This document shows, piece after piece, positions 1-7,052 of a DNA stretch of 8,840 nt (positions are counted from its first letter, which is position 1; each line of letters starts with the position of its first letter). The position numbers were made by a program, and so were the translations under genes. A model generated the notes under the pieces. The model saw only the letters and a program-made list of their open reading frames with translations, was not told the origin of the DNA and made no database searches. The DNA is taken from assembly GCA_030691225.1 (NCBI GenBank), contig JAUYES010000456.1, positions 1-8,840 of the forward strand, written 5' to 3'. This DNA is from Holophaga sp. Lineage in GTDB: Bacteria > Acidobacteriota > Holophagae > Holophagales > Holophagaceae.

Positions 1-1876
1 TGCGCAGGGCCATCTGACCGTGCAGAACGCGCTCCCACCAGCTCTTGGTGACAAATTCCGGCAGGATGATCGTTAAACAGACATCGGGTTCTGCGAGTTT
101 GAAGCGATCGACTTCGGCCAGGATGGGCTCGACGATGCGGCGATAGGGGCTGGGCACACTGCGCAGAGGCACACCAAGCCCGTAGTAGACCCAGTCAGAG
201 CGGAGTTTTTCAATGGCGGGGCTATCGTGAAAGCCATCGGAGCCAAGATCGACGGTCAAGGCTTCCACCCGGTCGCCGCTGATCAATCGGGCGTAGCGAA
301 GAGCTTCTACCACGCCTTTGTGAAGGCTCGAGACCAGCACGATGGCGTGGTGTTTATTGGGCAGTACCGCGTCGGATCGACTGGCCGCCAATTTCGCCGT
401 AAGGCCGATGTAGTGGCGATGGATATTCAAAAAGAGCATCACCATGGCGGGGATGATCACCACGATAATCCAGGCGCCTTGGCTGAACTTGGTGATCGCA
501 ATATCGAGCATCACCACGCCTGCGGTGAGTGCCCCAATACCGTTGACTGTGGCCTTCACATGCCAATGGGGTTCTTTGTCTTTTAGCTTGATCCAGCGCA
601 TGACCATTCCGGTCTGACTAAGGGTGAAGCCGGCAAAGACGCCCAAGGCATACAGGGGCAAGAGGAGATCGGTATTGGCGTTCATGACCCAAACCAGTAC
701 GCAGGAAACCACCGTCAGAATGATGATGCCGTTGCTGAAGACAAGGCGATCTCCCTGGCTGGCGAACTGTTTGGGCATGTAGGCGTCGCGTCCGATCATG
801 GCCGCAAGGCTCGGGAAACCGGCGAAGGCTGTGTTGGCTGCCACCACAAGAATGGCGAAGGTGAAGCCCTGGGTTGTGTAGTACATGAGTTTGGGCAGGC
901 CATGGGATACATCCCCATAGACGGCCTTGGCTAGTTTGGAGAGCAGCGTTTCGGCCACGATTTCTGGGTTGGGGCTATGGGCGTACATCACGCTGTAGTG
1001 ATTAGAAAGGAGCGTGATGCCCAAGAACATAATTCCCAGCAGGGAAACCATCCAGACCATGGTGTAGGCGGCGTTGCGTTCAGGAGGATCGCGAAAGGCC
1101 TGCACCCCATTCGAGATGGCTTCGACCCCTGTGAGTGCCGTGCAGCCCGCACTATAGGCACGCATGAAGACCCACACGAGGGCCAGACCGGAAAGGTTCT
1201 GCGCGTGATCAAAGGCACCTTGAACCTGTTGGGGCGTGGGGGGTGGGGCCCCTGGGTTCATGACCCAGCGCGAGAATCCTACCGAGAGCAGGATCAAAAT
1301 GCAGGCAACGAAGCCATAGGTGGGAATTGCAAAAAAGGATCCACTCTCCTTCACGCCCCGCAGGTTGGCCATGGCCACGAATACGATGCAAACGATGGTC
1401 AGCAATACGTTGTGTCCATGAAAAAACGGTACCGCCGCGGTAATGGCGGCTACGCCCGAAGAAACGGAGGTCGCAACCGTCAGAATGTAATCCGTTAGCA
1501 GCGAGGCACCGGCCACGAGAGCGGCCAATTCGCCAAGGTTTTCCTTGGCCACGATGTAGGCGCCGCCTCCTTTTGGATAGGCCAAGATGGTCTGTCGGTA
1601 GCCTACCCCGAGGATGATCAACAGGCCCACGATGCCAAAGGCCACTGGAATGGACATTCGGTAAAGCGGATTCATGGCCCCTGAAATGGCGATGGCGGCT
1701 ACGCCGTGGGGAATGGCCAAGGAGAGGGAGGCCATGATTTCCTGAGTGGCGTAGGCCACCGAGGAAAGAGCGTCCGAGCTGAACACGGAGAGACCCACGA
1801 AGTTATTCAACTTGGTGTGTTCGGACTCGTCGCTAGCTAAGCGACGACCCAGGAGAAAGCGTTTCAGATCAGACAT
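1..1876 (-). CDS. KimA/YdaO-type APC-superfamily permease, downstream copy (3' end cut by window edge)
   Basis: Reading the minus strand from ATG at 1876 gives 625 residues with no stop before the left edge. By alignment with the neighbouring paralogue, only about 25 C-terminal residues are missing. It begins MSDLKRFLLGRRLASDE and has the same order of motifs as its neighbour: SSDALSSVAYATQEI (Asp35, Tyr42), GGGAYIVAKENLGE, DYILTV (Asp129, Tyr130) and TALTGVEAISNG (Thr249, Glu252). About twelve membrane segments are followed by a cytoplasmic domain of roughly 125 visible residues. In Bacillus subtilis KimA the equivalent Asp, Tyr, Thr and Glu residues are implicated in K+ binding and proton coupling, so a proton-coupled potassium importer is inferred. 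Amino-acid transport, the usual automatic label for APC proteins, is the alternative. An in-frame TAA four codons upstream of the ATG limits earlier starts, and I see no good Shine-Dalgarno sequence. The gene begins 61 bases after the upstream paralogue and probably shares its transcript. Confidence 0.9.
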   Translation of the reverse strand, partial: MSDLKRFLLGRRLASDESEHTKLNNFVGLSVFSSDALSSVAYATQEIMASLSLAIPHGVAAIAISGAMNPLYRMSIPVAFGIVGLLIILGVGYRQTILAYPKGGGAYIVAKENLGELAALVAGASLLTDYILTVATSVSSGVAAITAAVPFFHGHNVLLTIVCIVFVAMANLRGVKESGSFFAIPTYGFVACILILLSVGFSRWVMNPGAPPPTPQQVQGAFDHAQNLSGLALVWVFMRAYSAGCTALTGVEAISNGVQAFRDPPERNAAYTMVWMVSLLGIMFLGITLLSNHYSVMYAHSPNPEIVAETLLSKLAKAVYGDVSHGLPKLMYYTTQGFTFAILVVAANTAFAGFPSLAAMIGRDAYMPKQFASQGDRLVFSNGIIILTVVSCVLVWVMNANTDLLLPLYALGVFAGFTLSQTGMVMRWIKLKDKEPHWHVKATVNGIGALTAGVVMLDIAITKFSQGAWIIVVIIPAMVMLFLNIHRHYIGLTAKLAASRSDAVLPNKHHAIVLVSSLHKGVVEALRYARLISGDRVEALTVDLGSDGFHDSPAIEKLRSDWVYYGLGVPLRSVPSPYRRIVEPILAEVDRFKLAEPDVCLTIILPEFVTKSWWERVLHGQMALR

Positions 1877-1937
1877 AGGAATGGATTAAGACTAGCCCCA
1901 TTGTTTTCAGAATGGCGTCAAACCTTCGGTATTCGCG

Positions 1938-3935
1938 CTATTCCAGATCCGAGTCCAGGTGATAGGGAATGGAAATGACTACCGTTTTTGGCTTGCTGAT
2001 CAAGATCGCTTTCAGACGCAAAGCGGTCTGGTTGTGCAGCAAGTTGCCCCACCATTTGGCCGAAACGAATTCTGGCAAAACGACCGTAAACGTCAGTTCG
2101 GGTTCGGCGGCGCGCATTCGGTCCAGCTCTTCTTCAATGGGTTCCACGATTTTGCGGAAACCGCTCTCAATGACGCGGAGTGGAATCCCCTCGCAGTAGC
2201 GGTGCCAATCCGCTTCTAGGCGGGCCCGTTCGGCGCTGGGCTTGCCGTGGGCATCTGGGAAATCCACCGTGATGGCTTCGACTTGGCCACGTTCGGCGAT
2301 GCCCTTGGCGTAGCGGATGGCTTCCAGCGTGCCGCGATGAATGCGGGATACGAGCACCACCACTCGGTTTTTCCGCGCATATACATATTCGGTGCGGCTG
2401 GCGGCCAGTCGCGACTTAACTCGGATGTAGTGGCGATGGATGCGCTGGAACACGATGACCATCACGGGGATTAGCACCACAATAAACCATGCCCCGTGGG
2501 TGAATTTGGTAATGGCGATATCGACCATAACGATGCCGGCAGCAAGGGCTCCAACGCCATTGGTGATGGCTTTTGTAAGCCAGCGGCGTTCCGTGTTCTT
2601 CAGCTTGACCCAGTGCATAACCATGCCGGTCTGGCTCAAGGTAAAGCCTGTGAAAACGCCTAGGGCATAGAGGGGAAGCAACAGGGCCGTATTGGCGTGC
2701 AGCAGCCAGACCAGAAAGCAGCTCACCAGCGTCAGAATGATGATGCCATTGGAAAAGACGAGTCGGTCGCCCTGGCTGGCGAATTGCTTGGGAAGGTAGT
2801 TGTCGCGACCCATGAGGGCGGCAAGGCGAGGGAAATCCGCATAGGCCGTATTGGCGGCGACTAACAAGATGGCAAAGGTGAAGCCTTGATTCATAAGATA
2901 AAGAAGCTTCGGCAGGCCATGGGTGACATCGCCGTAGATAGCCTTAGCCAATTGGGAAAGCAGCGTTTCGGGAACGAACAGTGGATCCGAGTTATGGGTT
3001 GCGATCACGCCAAACTTGCTGGCGAGCAGGGTAATGCCCAGGAACATCACGGCAAGCAGAATGATCATCCAAACCATGGTCTTGGCAGCGTTCTTGGCCG
3101 AGGGTTCCTTGAAAGCCTGGATACCGTTGGAAATGGCCTCGACGCCCGTCAGCGCGGTGCAACCGGCGCTGAATGCCCGCATGAAAATCCACACAAGAGC
3201 TAAGCCTGTGAAGGTAGAAGCATGGGGATCGGGTGTGGCCATATGAGCCAGATCCGGGGTGATCGCAGCAACGGCAGGCACGGACTTCAAAGTTCCCCAT
3301 AGGAGCAAGGTCAGCATCATGACCACAAAACCATAGGTGGGAACGGCGAAGAGTGCGCCGGATTCCTTGACTCCCCGCAGGTTTGCGATGGCAATGAGGG
3401 CGATGCAGGCGACCGTGAGGGCCACGTTGTGGCCTTGGAGGTAAGGTGCGGCCGATGTGATGGCGGCTATACCGGCAGCCACCGACACCGATACCGTAAG
3501 GATGTAATCGGCCAAGAGCGAGGCTCCAGCAACCAGGGCGGAAACTTCGCCGAGGTTTTCCTTGGCCACGATGTAGGCTCCACCCCCACCGGGGTAGGCT
3601 GTGATGGTTTGTCGGTAGCCGATGCCGAGGATGACGAGCAGCCCTACGATGCCCAAAGCCACTGGGATCGAAAGACGATAGATGGGGTGAACTGCCGCTC
3701 CGATAGCGGTGACTGCCACGATGCCATGCAGGTTCGTCGAAAGGCTCGCCATGATTTCCTGAGTGGCATAAGCCACCGAGGAAAGTGCATCGGAGCTGAA
3801 TACGGAGAGGCCGATGAAATTATTGACTTGAGTGTGGTGCGTCTCGTCATTGGCAAGCCGACGACCAAGGAAGAAACGTTTGAATCCGGGCATATCTTTG
3901 AACCACCGCTCTGCGTGAATCCGCAAGGAAACCAT
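1938..3935 (-). CDS. KimA/YdaO-type APC-superfamily permease, upstream copy, probable proton-coupled K+ importer
   Basis: A complete protein of 665 residues from ATG 3935, or 651 from the internal ATG at 3893. The latter start (MPGFKRFFLGRRL) aligns with the start of the paralogue and has GGTGG a few bases upstream, so I prefer it. About twelve membrane segments span residues 40-505, followed by a cytoplasmic domain of about 155 residues, as in KimA. Motifs in 665-residue numbering are SSDALSSVAY (Asp49, Tyr56), GYRQTITAYPGGGGAYIVAKENLGE (107-130), DYILTVSVS (Asp143, Tyr144, Thr147, Ser151) and TALTGVEAISN (Thr263, Glu266). Their spacing matches B. subtilis KimA D36/Y43, D117/Y118/T121/S125 and T230/E233 as I recall them. 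The family fits are strong; the K+ substrate is inferred. The gene follows the methyltransferase-like gene by 30 or 72 bases. No room exists for a ydaO-type c-di-AMP riboswitch directly in front of it. Confidence 0.93.
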   Translation of the reverse strand: MVSLRIHAERWFKDMPGFKRFFLGRRLANDETHHTQVNNFIGLSVFSSDALSSVAYATQEIMASLSTNLHGIVAVTAIGAAVHPIYRLSIPVALGIVGLLVILGIGYRQTITAYPGGGGAYIVAKENLGEVSALVAGASLLADYILTVSVSVAAGIAAITSAAPYLQGHNVALTVACIALIAIANLRGVKESGALFAVPTYGFVVMMLTLLLWGTLKSVPAVAAITPDLAHMATPDPHASTFTGLALVWIFMRAFSAGCTALTGVEAISNGIQAFKEPSAKNAAKTMVWMIILLAVMFLGITLLASKFGVIATHNSDPLFVPETLLSQLAKAIYGDVTHGLPKLLYLMNQGFTFAILLVAANTAYADFPRLAALMGRDNYLPKQFASQGDRLVFSNGIIILTLVSCFLVWLLHANTALLLPLYALGVFTGFTLSQTGMVMHWVKLKNTERRWLTKAITNGVGALAAGIVMVDIAITKFTHGAWFIVVLIPVMVIVFQRIHRHYIRVKSRLAASRTEYVYARKNRVVVLVSRIHRGTLEAIRYAKGIAERGQVEAITVDFPDAHGKPSAERARLEADWHRYCEGIPLRVIESGFRKIVEPIEEELDRMRAAEPELTFTVVLPEFVSAKWWGNLLHNQTALRLKAILISKPKTVVISIPYHLDSDLE

Positions 3936-3965
3936 TTGAACATGGAACCAAGTACCCTTCGAACC

Positions 3966-4868
3966 TCAGCTCAATTTTGTGCCGAAAGCCAAGGCCTCTG
4001 TTAGATGGAGTTGGCCTGGCCCCAATGGCCACAGCCAGCGCGATTGGTGCAGAAGCGGGTGGTTTTTCAACGCGGCCAGGACGTCTACCCGGCATAGAGG
4101 ATCCCAGGCTTCCAAATGGTCTGTACCCTTCAGTTGGAGTCGCCAGTCTGGGGTAAAGGGGCCGAGTCGTAAAGTGGGATTGGCCTCCATTACGGCGCGG
4201 TCATGTACCAGCCAAAGTTCAGCACCGCTCTCGGCGAGTTCCTTCAACAGGCTGTCCACCTGGCGTTCGGTCCAGCGCTCCAAGGCTTCCCCCAACGGGT
4301 CGTTGGACTCCGGATCCTTTTCCCAGGGCCAGTGCGGGGCAAAACTCAGTTCCAGGATGTCTTGGGCCAGGGGCGCTAGCTGACCCATGAAATTGGCGGC
4401 GAGAATACTGCCAGGGCGATGGTGTTGGATCCACTGACGCAAGGCGACGGGATTGGCAGGGAGAGTTGGCAGGATGGCGGCGAGACGCAATCGCGCAATC
4501 TCTACCGGCCGTCGGCGTCCCGACCAGCTCTCTTTTACGCATCGCTGTGCAGCCGATTGAAGGGACGCGAAGCCACCCGTGATATCCCCATAGTTCCAGG
4601 GAGCCAATCGCCCATGTCGAAGCAGGGTTCGAATTCGGCTGGAAGGATCAGCATCCCAGCCAATCGTTTTTGGGGGTGCTTGGCGCCATGGAATTTCAAG
4701 ACCCGAGCCCGCCCCCAGAATCAGAACGGGGCGTTTGGGGTCGGCCCGTTCCAAACCTTCACCTAGGAATTCTCGGATGTGGGTCAGATGGATTCCCCAC
4801 TCACGGCGATCTCGGGCGAGAAACGCCCATTGTTCGCGTGCGAGAAACTGCTGCAGGGGATTAAACAT
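3966..4868 (-). CDS. Putative class I SAM-dependent methyltransferase-like protein
   Basis: A 300-residue protein starting at ATG 4868 (MFNPLQQFLAREQW). The frame stays open further upstream, but any longer version would run over lipA on the other strand, so this start is chosen. The N-terminal helical region leads into VLILGAGSGLE (Gly-rich motif I, residues 52-56). IGWDADP follows, with Asp72 or Asp74 as the acidic residue expected at the end of strand 2 to bind the SAM ribose. Later come GDITG (94-98), ILAANFMGQL (155-164), which resembles the motif IV region, and VHDR (221-224). The protein is rich in Trp and Pro. The Rossmann-type SAM fold is well supported by motif I and the acidic residue. 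Substrate and even activity are unknown, and I recognise no named family. It is the first gene of the probable operon with the two KimA-type permeases and diverges from lipA across 78 bases. Confidence 0.8.
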   Translation of the reverse strand: MFNPLQQFLAREQWAFLARDRREWGIHLTHIREFLGEGLERADPKRPVLILGAGSGLEIPWRQAPPKTIGWDADPSSRIRTLLRHGRLAPWNYGDITGGFASLQSAAQRCVKESWSGRRRPVEIARLRLAAILPTLPANPVALRQWIQHHRPGSILAANFMGQLAPLAQDILELSFAPHWPWEKDPESNDPLGEALERWTERQVDSLLKELAESGAELWLVHDRAVMEANPTLRLGPFTPDWRLQLKGTDHLEAWDPLCRVDVLAALKNHPLLHQSRWLWPLGPGQLHLTEALAFGTKLS

Positions 4869-4946
4869 GTCTCTTACTTTAGGCGCTGTCGCCGTACCGT
4901 GACGGTTTCCCATGAAACTTCCGGCAAACTGACATAGAGGTGTTGG
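4869..4946. promoter_or_regulatory. Divergent promoter region between the methyltransferase-like gene and lipA
   Basis: This 78-base gap must hold the promoters for lipA (plus) and for the left-hand operon (minus). I see no convincing -35/-10 pair for either direction. It does contain a perfect inverted repeat, ACCGT-G-ACGGT at 4896-4906, which could be an operator but is short enough to be chance. The lipA ribosome-binding site AGAGG lies at 4936-4940, six bases before the ATG. Confidence 0.5.
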
Positions 4947-5873
4947 ATGCCCCGTTTTGCCAAGCGCGCCGGTCGAGAAGTGTTGGAGGGTCACGTGCGC
5001 CTTCCCGAATGGATTACCCGAGATCGCGTCAAACTTTCGGATCTTCATGGCATGAAGACGGGCTTGCGGGAATCGGGGTTGCACACGGTGTGCGAAGAGG
5101 CACGCTGTCCCAACCGGAGCCACTGTTTTACCCATGGCACGGCTACCTTTTTGCTCATGGGAGATACCTGCACGCGGGCGTGTGGCTTCTGTTCCATCAA
5201 GAGTGGCAAGCCGAATCTGCTTAATCCTCACGAACCTGAGGAAACGGCCGCCCGGGTTTCGGAATTGAACCTCAAATTCGCGGTGCTCACCAGCGTGAAC
5301 CGGGATGATTTGCCCGATGGTGGGGCCGCTCATTTTGCGGAAACCATTCGCGTCATTCGTCGCCAATGCCCCGGTGTGGGCGTGGAAGTGCTCGTGCCCG
5401 ATTTCCTGGGTGATCTGGAAGCGGTGGCGACTGTCGTGGCGGCGGGTCCGACCGTTTTTAACCACAATACCGAAACGGTACCGAGCCTCTATTCGGTGGT
5501 GCGGCCGGCGGCTCGTTTTGAGCGCAGCCTAGCGGTATTGCGGGAGGCCAAGCGCCTTGGCACGGCCCTCTTTGGTGAAGAATTCCGCACCAAGTCTGGA
5601 CTAATGTTGGGGCTGGGTGAGACCGAGCCCGAATTGATGGAGACCTTTGCGGCCTTGGTGGAGGTCGGCGTCGATATCCTGACCTTGGGGCAGTATCTGC
5701 GGCCCACGCGCCATCAGCTTCCCGTGAAGGCCTACATCCATCCCGATGATTTCGCCGCACTGGGGCGCAAGGCGAAGGCCCTGGGCTTTCGCACGGTCTA
5801 CGCCGGTCCACTCGTGCGCTCCAGCTTCAATGCCCATGAAGTGAGTCAGTACGAAGGCATCAGCATCGCGTGA
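4947..5873 (+). CDS. lipA: Lipoyl synthase LipA (radical SAM)
   Basis: LipA inserts two sulfur atoms at C6 and C8 of protein-bound octanoyl chains, making the lipoyl cofactor of pyruvate and 2-oxoglutarate dehydrogenases and the glycine cleavage H protein. It acts in the cytoplasm. All diagnostic residues are present. The auxiliary-cluster motif CX4CX5C is at Cys49, Cys54 and Cys60 (CEEARCPNRSHC). The radical SAM motif CX3CX2C is at Cys75, Cys79 and Cys82 (CTRACGFC). The C-terminal RSSFNA carries the serine that ligates the auxiliary cluster. LTSVNRDDLPDGG, FNHNTETV and TKSGLMLGLGE are also typical. At 308 residues it is full length. The ATG at 4947 has AGAGG six bases upstream, and the N terminus (RLPEWI) is normal for the family. 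Neither lipB nor any lipoylated enzyme gene is in the window; lipA is flanked by minus-strand genes on both sides and is probably transcribed alone. Confidence 0.98.
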   Translation: MPRFAKRAGREVLEGHVRLPEWITRDRVKLSDLHGMKTGLRESGLHTVCEEARCPNRSHCFTHGTATFLLMGDTCTRACGFCSIKSGKPNLLNPHEPEETAARVSELNLKFAVLTSVNRDDLPDGGAAHFAETIRVIRRQCPGVGVEVLVPDFLGDLEAVATVVAAGPTVFNHNTETVPSLYSVVRPAARFERSLAVLREAKRLGTALFGEEFRTKSGLMLGLGETEPELMETFAALVEVGVDILTLGQYLRPTRHQLPVKAYIHPDDFAALGRKAKALGFRTVYAGPLVRSSFNAHEVSQYEGISIA

Positions 5874-5878
5874 CGCGA
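5866..5878. repeat. Short palindrome across the lipA stop codon
   Basis: TCGCGT-G-ACGCGA is a perfect inverted repeat with 6-base arms and a single central base, and it includes the lipA TGA. It lies at the junction of two convergent genes whose stops are 9 bases apart. The one-base centre is too small for a clean hairpin loop and no T-run follows, so it is not a standard intrinsic terminator. It may be chance. Confidence 0.4.
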
Positions 5879-5882
5879 CTTC

Positions 5883-6641
5883 TCAGCCTTGCCCTTCGCC
5901 TCGCATGGCCAGTAGCCAGCGTCCTGCCAAGATTCGACGGAGGTTGAGTGCCACGAGCACGGCCAAGGTGAGCGTGAAGTTGAAGGTCAGTTCGTGAACC
6001 CACTGGTATTGCCAGCGGGGGTGGAAGATCCACATCTGGATAAAATCCAGAAGGGTGAAGGCAACGGTTTCCAGAATTGGCTGCCAAGCGGGGCGCCCCT
6101 CAGAATGGCGTTCCACCAGGTAGCCAGTGAAGGCGCCATACATCAGGCGGCTGTAAAGAAATCCTCGATGGCCAGTTAGGCCCAGTGGGATCGCCAGTAA
6201 TGCGCCAAAAAAAACAGAGATCAGCAGGCGGCGTCCGGGGCTGAAATGTTGCCAGCGGTTGCGTACCAGGAAAATTCCTGTCCCCACGGCAAAACCATGG
6301 GCGGTTCCGAAAACAAGGGCGTAGTACCAGGCCCAGCCGCCCTGAAGCCAGAGAAATCCACCCGTGACGAGCCCCAATAAGGCACCGGCCAAAAGCGCGG
6401 TTTCAGAACGGTGGCTAATGTCGAGATTTTCACCCTTGGCAATTTCCTTCGCCAACTGTTCAGGGGGTTCTTTTTCCGAGATCAGTGCTCGGAATCCGGC
6501 CTCTTCTGAAATTCCACGTGCCTCGGCTTCGTCCAGCAAGTGGCCTTCGAGTTCACGGAGCACCAAACGACGCCGGCTGGAACTCAATTCCTTGAGTCCT
6601 CGAGCGACTTCATCTAGATAACTCTGAACTGCCCAACTCAC
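5883..6641 (-). CDS. HAAS-domain multi-pass membrane protein, partner of the PadR regulator
   Basis: A 252-residue protein with a GTG start at 6641, supported by GGAGG (6650-6654 on the opposite strand) eight bases upstream. Residues 1-78 are a charged helical domain (SYLDEVARGLKEL, RRRLVLRELEGHLLDEAEARG, LAKEIAKGE) typical of the HAAS/DUF1700-type domain that commonly follows PadR repressors. Five or six hydrophobic segments then follow at about 82-100, 104-126, 138-155, 163-177, 188-206 and 217-236. No catalytic motif is visible in the membrane part, and I do not recognise a named family for it. The gene begins 28 bases after padR and should share its transcript. HAAS proteins are often treated as membrane partners of PadR systems. 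A sensing or anti-regulator role is inference. Its stop lies 9 bases from the convergent lipA stop. Confidence 0.85.
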   Translation of the reverse strand: MSWAVQSYLDEVARGLKELSSSRRRLVLRELEGHLLDEAEARGISEEAGFRALISEKEPPEQLAKEIAKGENLDISHRSETALLAGALLGLVTGGFLWLQGGWAWYYALVFGTAHGFAVGTGIFLVRNRWQHFSPGRRLLISVFFGALLAIPLGLTGHRGFLYSRLMYGAFTGYLVERHSEGRPAWQPILETVAFTLLDFIQMWIFHPRWQYQWVHELTFNFTLTLAVLVALNLRRILAGRWLLAMRGEGQG

Positions 6642-6669
6642 GGCAGGATCCTCCAGGGAGGCCAGAAAA

Positions 6670-6996
6670 TCAGGCTTTGGGGCCTACGAAGACATCGACC
6701 ATGGCAACGAAGCGGCTCCATTCTTCTTTTTTGGCCGTGAGGAAGGCCTTGCCCGCGGGCTGAAGAGAATAGTACCGGCGATCGCGGCCGTTGGGCTGGG
6801 TCTGCCAATAAGACGTAATGAATTCAGCGGCTTCCAACTTGTGAAGGGCTGGATATAGGGCGCCTTCTTTCAACGTGTACGTGCCATCGGTGCGCTGACG
6901 AACGGTCTCGATGATCTGGTAGCCATACATAGCTCCATCTTCGAGCAAAGATAGGAGTAGAAGCGGAGTGCTCCCCTTGAGCAATTCACGATCCAT
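6670..6996 (-). CDS. PadR-family transcriptional repressor (short type)
   Basis: A 108-residue winged helix-turn-helix protein. It shows the classical PadR motifs: LLLLSLLEDGAMYGYQI (residues 12-28), the recognition region LKEGALYPALHKLEAAEFI (42-60), and the wing NGRDRRYYSLQPAGKAFL (69-86), followed by one C-terminal dimerisation helix. The length fits the short PadR subgroup (about 110 residues), which lacks the larger C-terminal domain. The start ATG at 6996 has GGGAGG six bases upstream (7003-7008, minus strand). PadR proteins of this group usually repress their own operon and adjacent transporter genes, and release DNA on binding a small molecule. Here the gene lies between two ABC permease genes upstream and a HAAS membrane protein downstream. 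A promoter with an internal inverted repeat sits directly in front, suggesting autorepression. The ligand is unknown. Confidence 0.95.
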   Translation of the reverse strand: MDRELLKGSTPLLLLSLLEDGAMYGYQIIETVRQRTDGTYTLKEGALYPALHKLEAAEFITSYWQTQPNGRDRRYYSLQPAGKAFLTAKKEEWSRFVAMVDVFVGPKA

Positions 6997-7019
6997 TGTG
7001 GGCCTCCCGGATAGTCTTA

Positions 7020-7048
7020 ATGTTTACCTCGCAAAGCGAGGCTGTCAA
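7020..7048 (-). promoter_or_regulatory. padR promoter with a perfect inverted repeat in the -35/-10 spacer
   Basis: On the minus strand a perfect -35 hexamer TTGACA (7048-7043) is followed by 17 bases and then AAACAT (7025-7020), a poor -10 box that matches three of six consensus positions. The spacer contains the inverted repeat CCTCGC-TTT-GCGAGG (7041-7027), which almost fills it. A start of transcription near 7013 would leave a leader of under 20 bases ending in the GGGAGG ribosome-binding site. A dyad between the promoter boxes is a standard repressor position, and PadR itself is the obvious candidate. The same repeat could instead act as a weak terminator for the upstream permease gene, but no T-run follows it. 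Confidence 0.6.
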
Positions 7049-7052
7049 GGGG

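Noticed and set aside
1877..1937. Possible hairpin or terminator between the two KimA-type genes (CCATT 1898-1902 with AATGG 1911-1915)
   Set aside because: A 5-bp, mostly AT stem with an 8-base loop and no T-run is too weak to support a terminator or an independent promoter.
227..3203. Plus-strand open frames of 70-190 codons opposite the permease genes
   Set aside because: They are antisense shadows of the high-GC permease coding sequence, with His/Gly/Arg-rich, low-complexity translations, no ribosome-binding sites and no recognisable domains.
3894..3965. c-di-AMP (ydaO-type) riboswitch before the upstream KimA-type gene
   Set aside because: That riboswitch exceeds 100 bases and has conserved sequence blocks; the gap is 30 to 72 bases and lies inside a probable operon, and none of the blocks is visible.
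4866..5465. N-terminal extension of the methyltransferase-like frame to about 499 residues, reading over lipA
   Set aside because: The extra segment lies antisense to lipA, which has every LipA signature, and its composition (rich in His, Arg, Gly) looks like a shadow frame. ATG 4868 gives a sensible protein with motif I at the expected depth.
4898..5875. Shared CGTGACG core in the dyads before lipA (4898-4904) and across its stop (5869-5875)
   Set aside because: The same 7-mer also occurs at 6363-6369 inside the HAAS gene, so two copies flanking lipA are probably chance rather than a regulatory pair.
7027..7041. Intrinsic terminator for the permease operon
   Set aside because: The stem is perfect but is followed by TAAACATTAAG rather than a T-run, and its placement within a promoter spacer fits an operator better.
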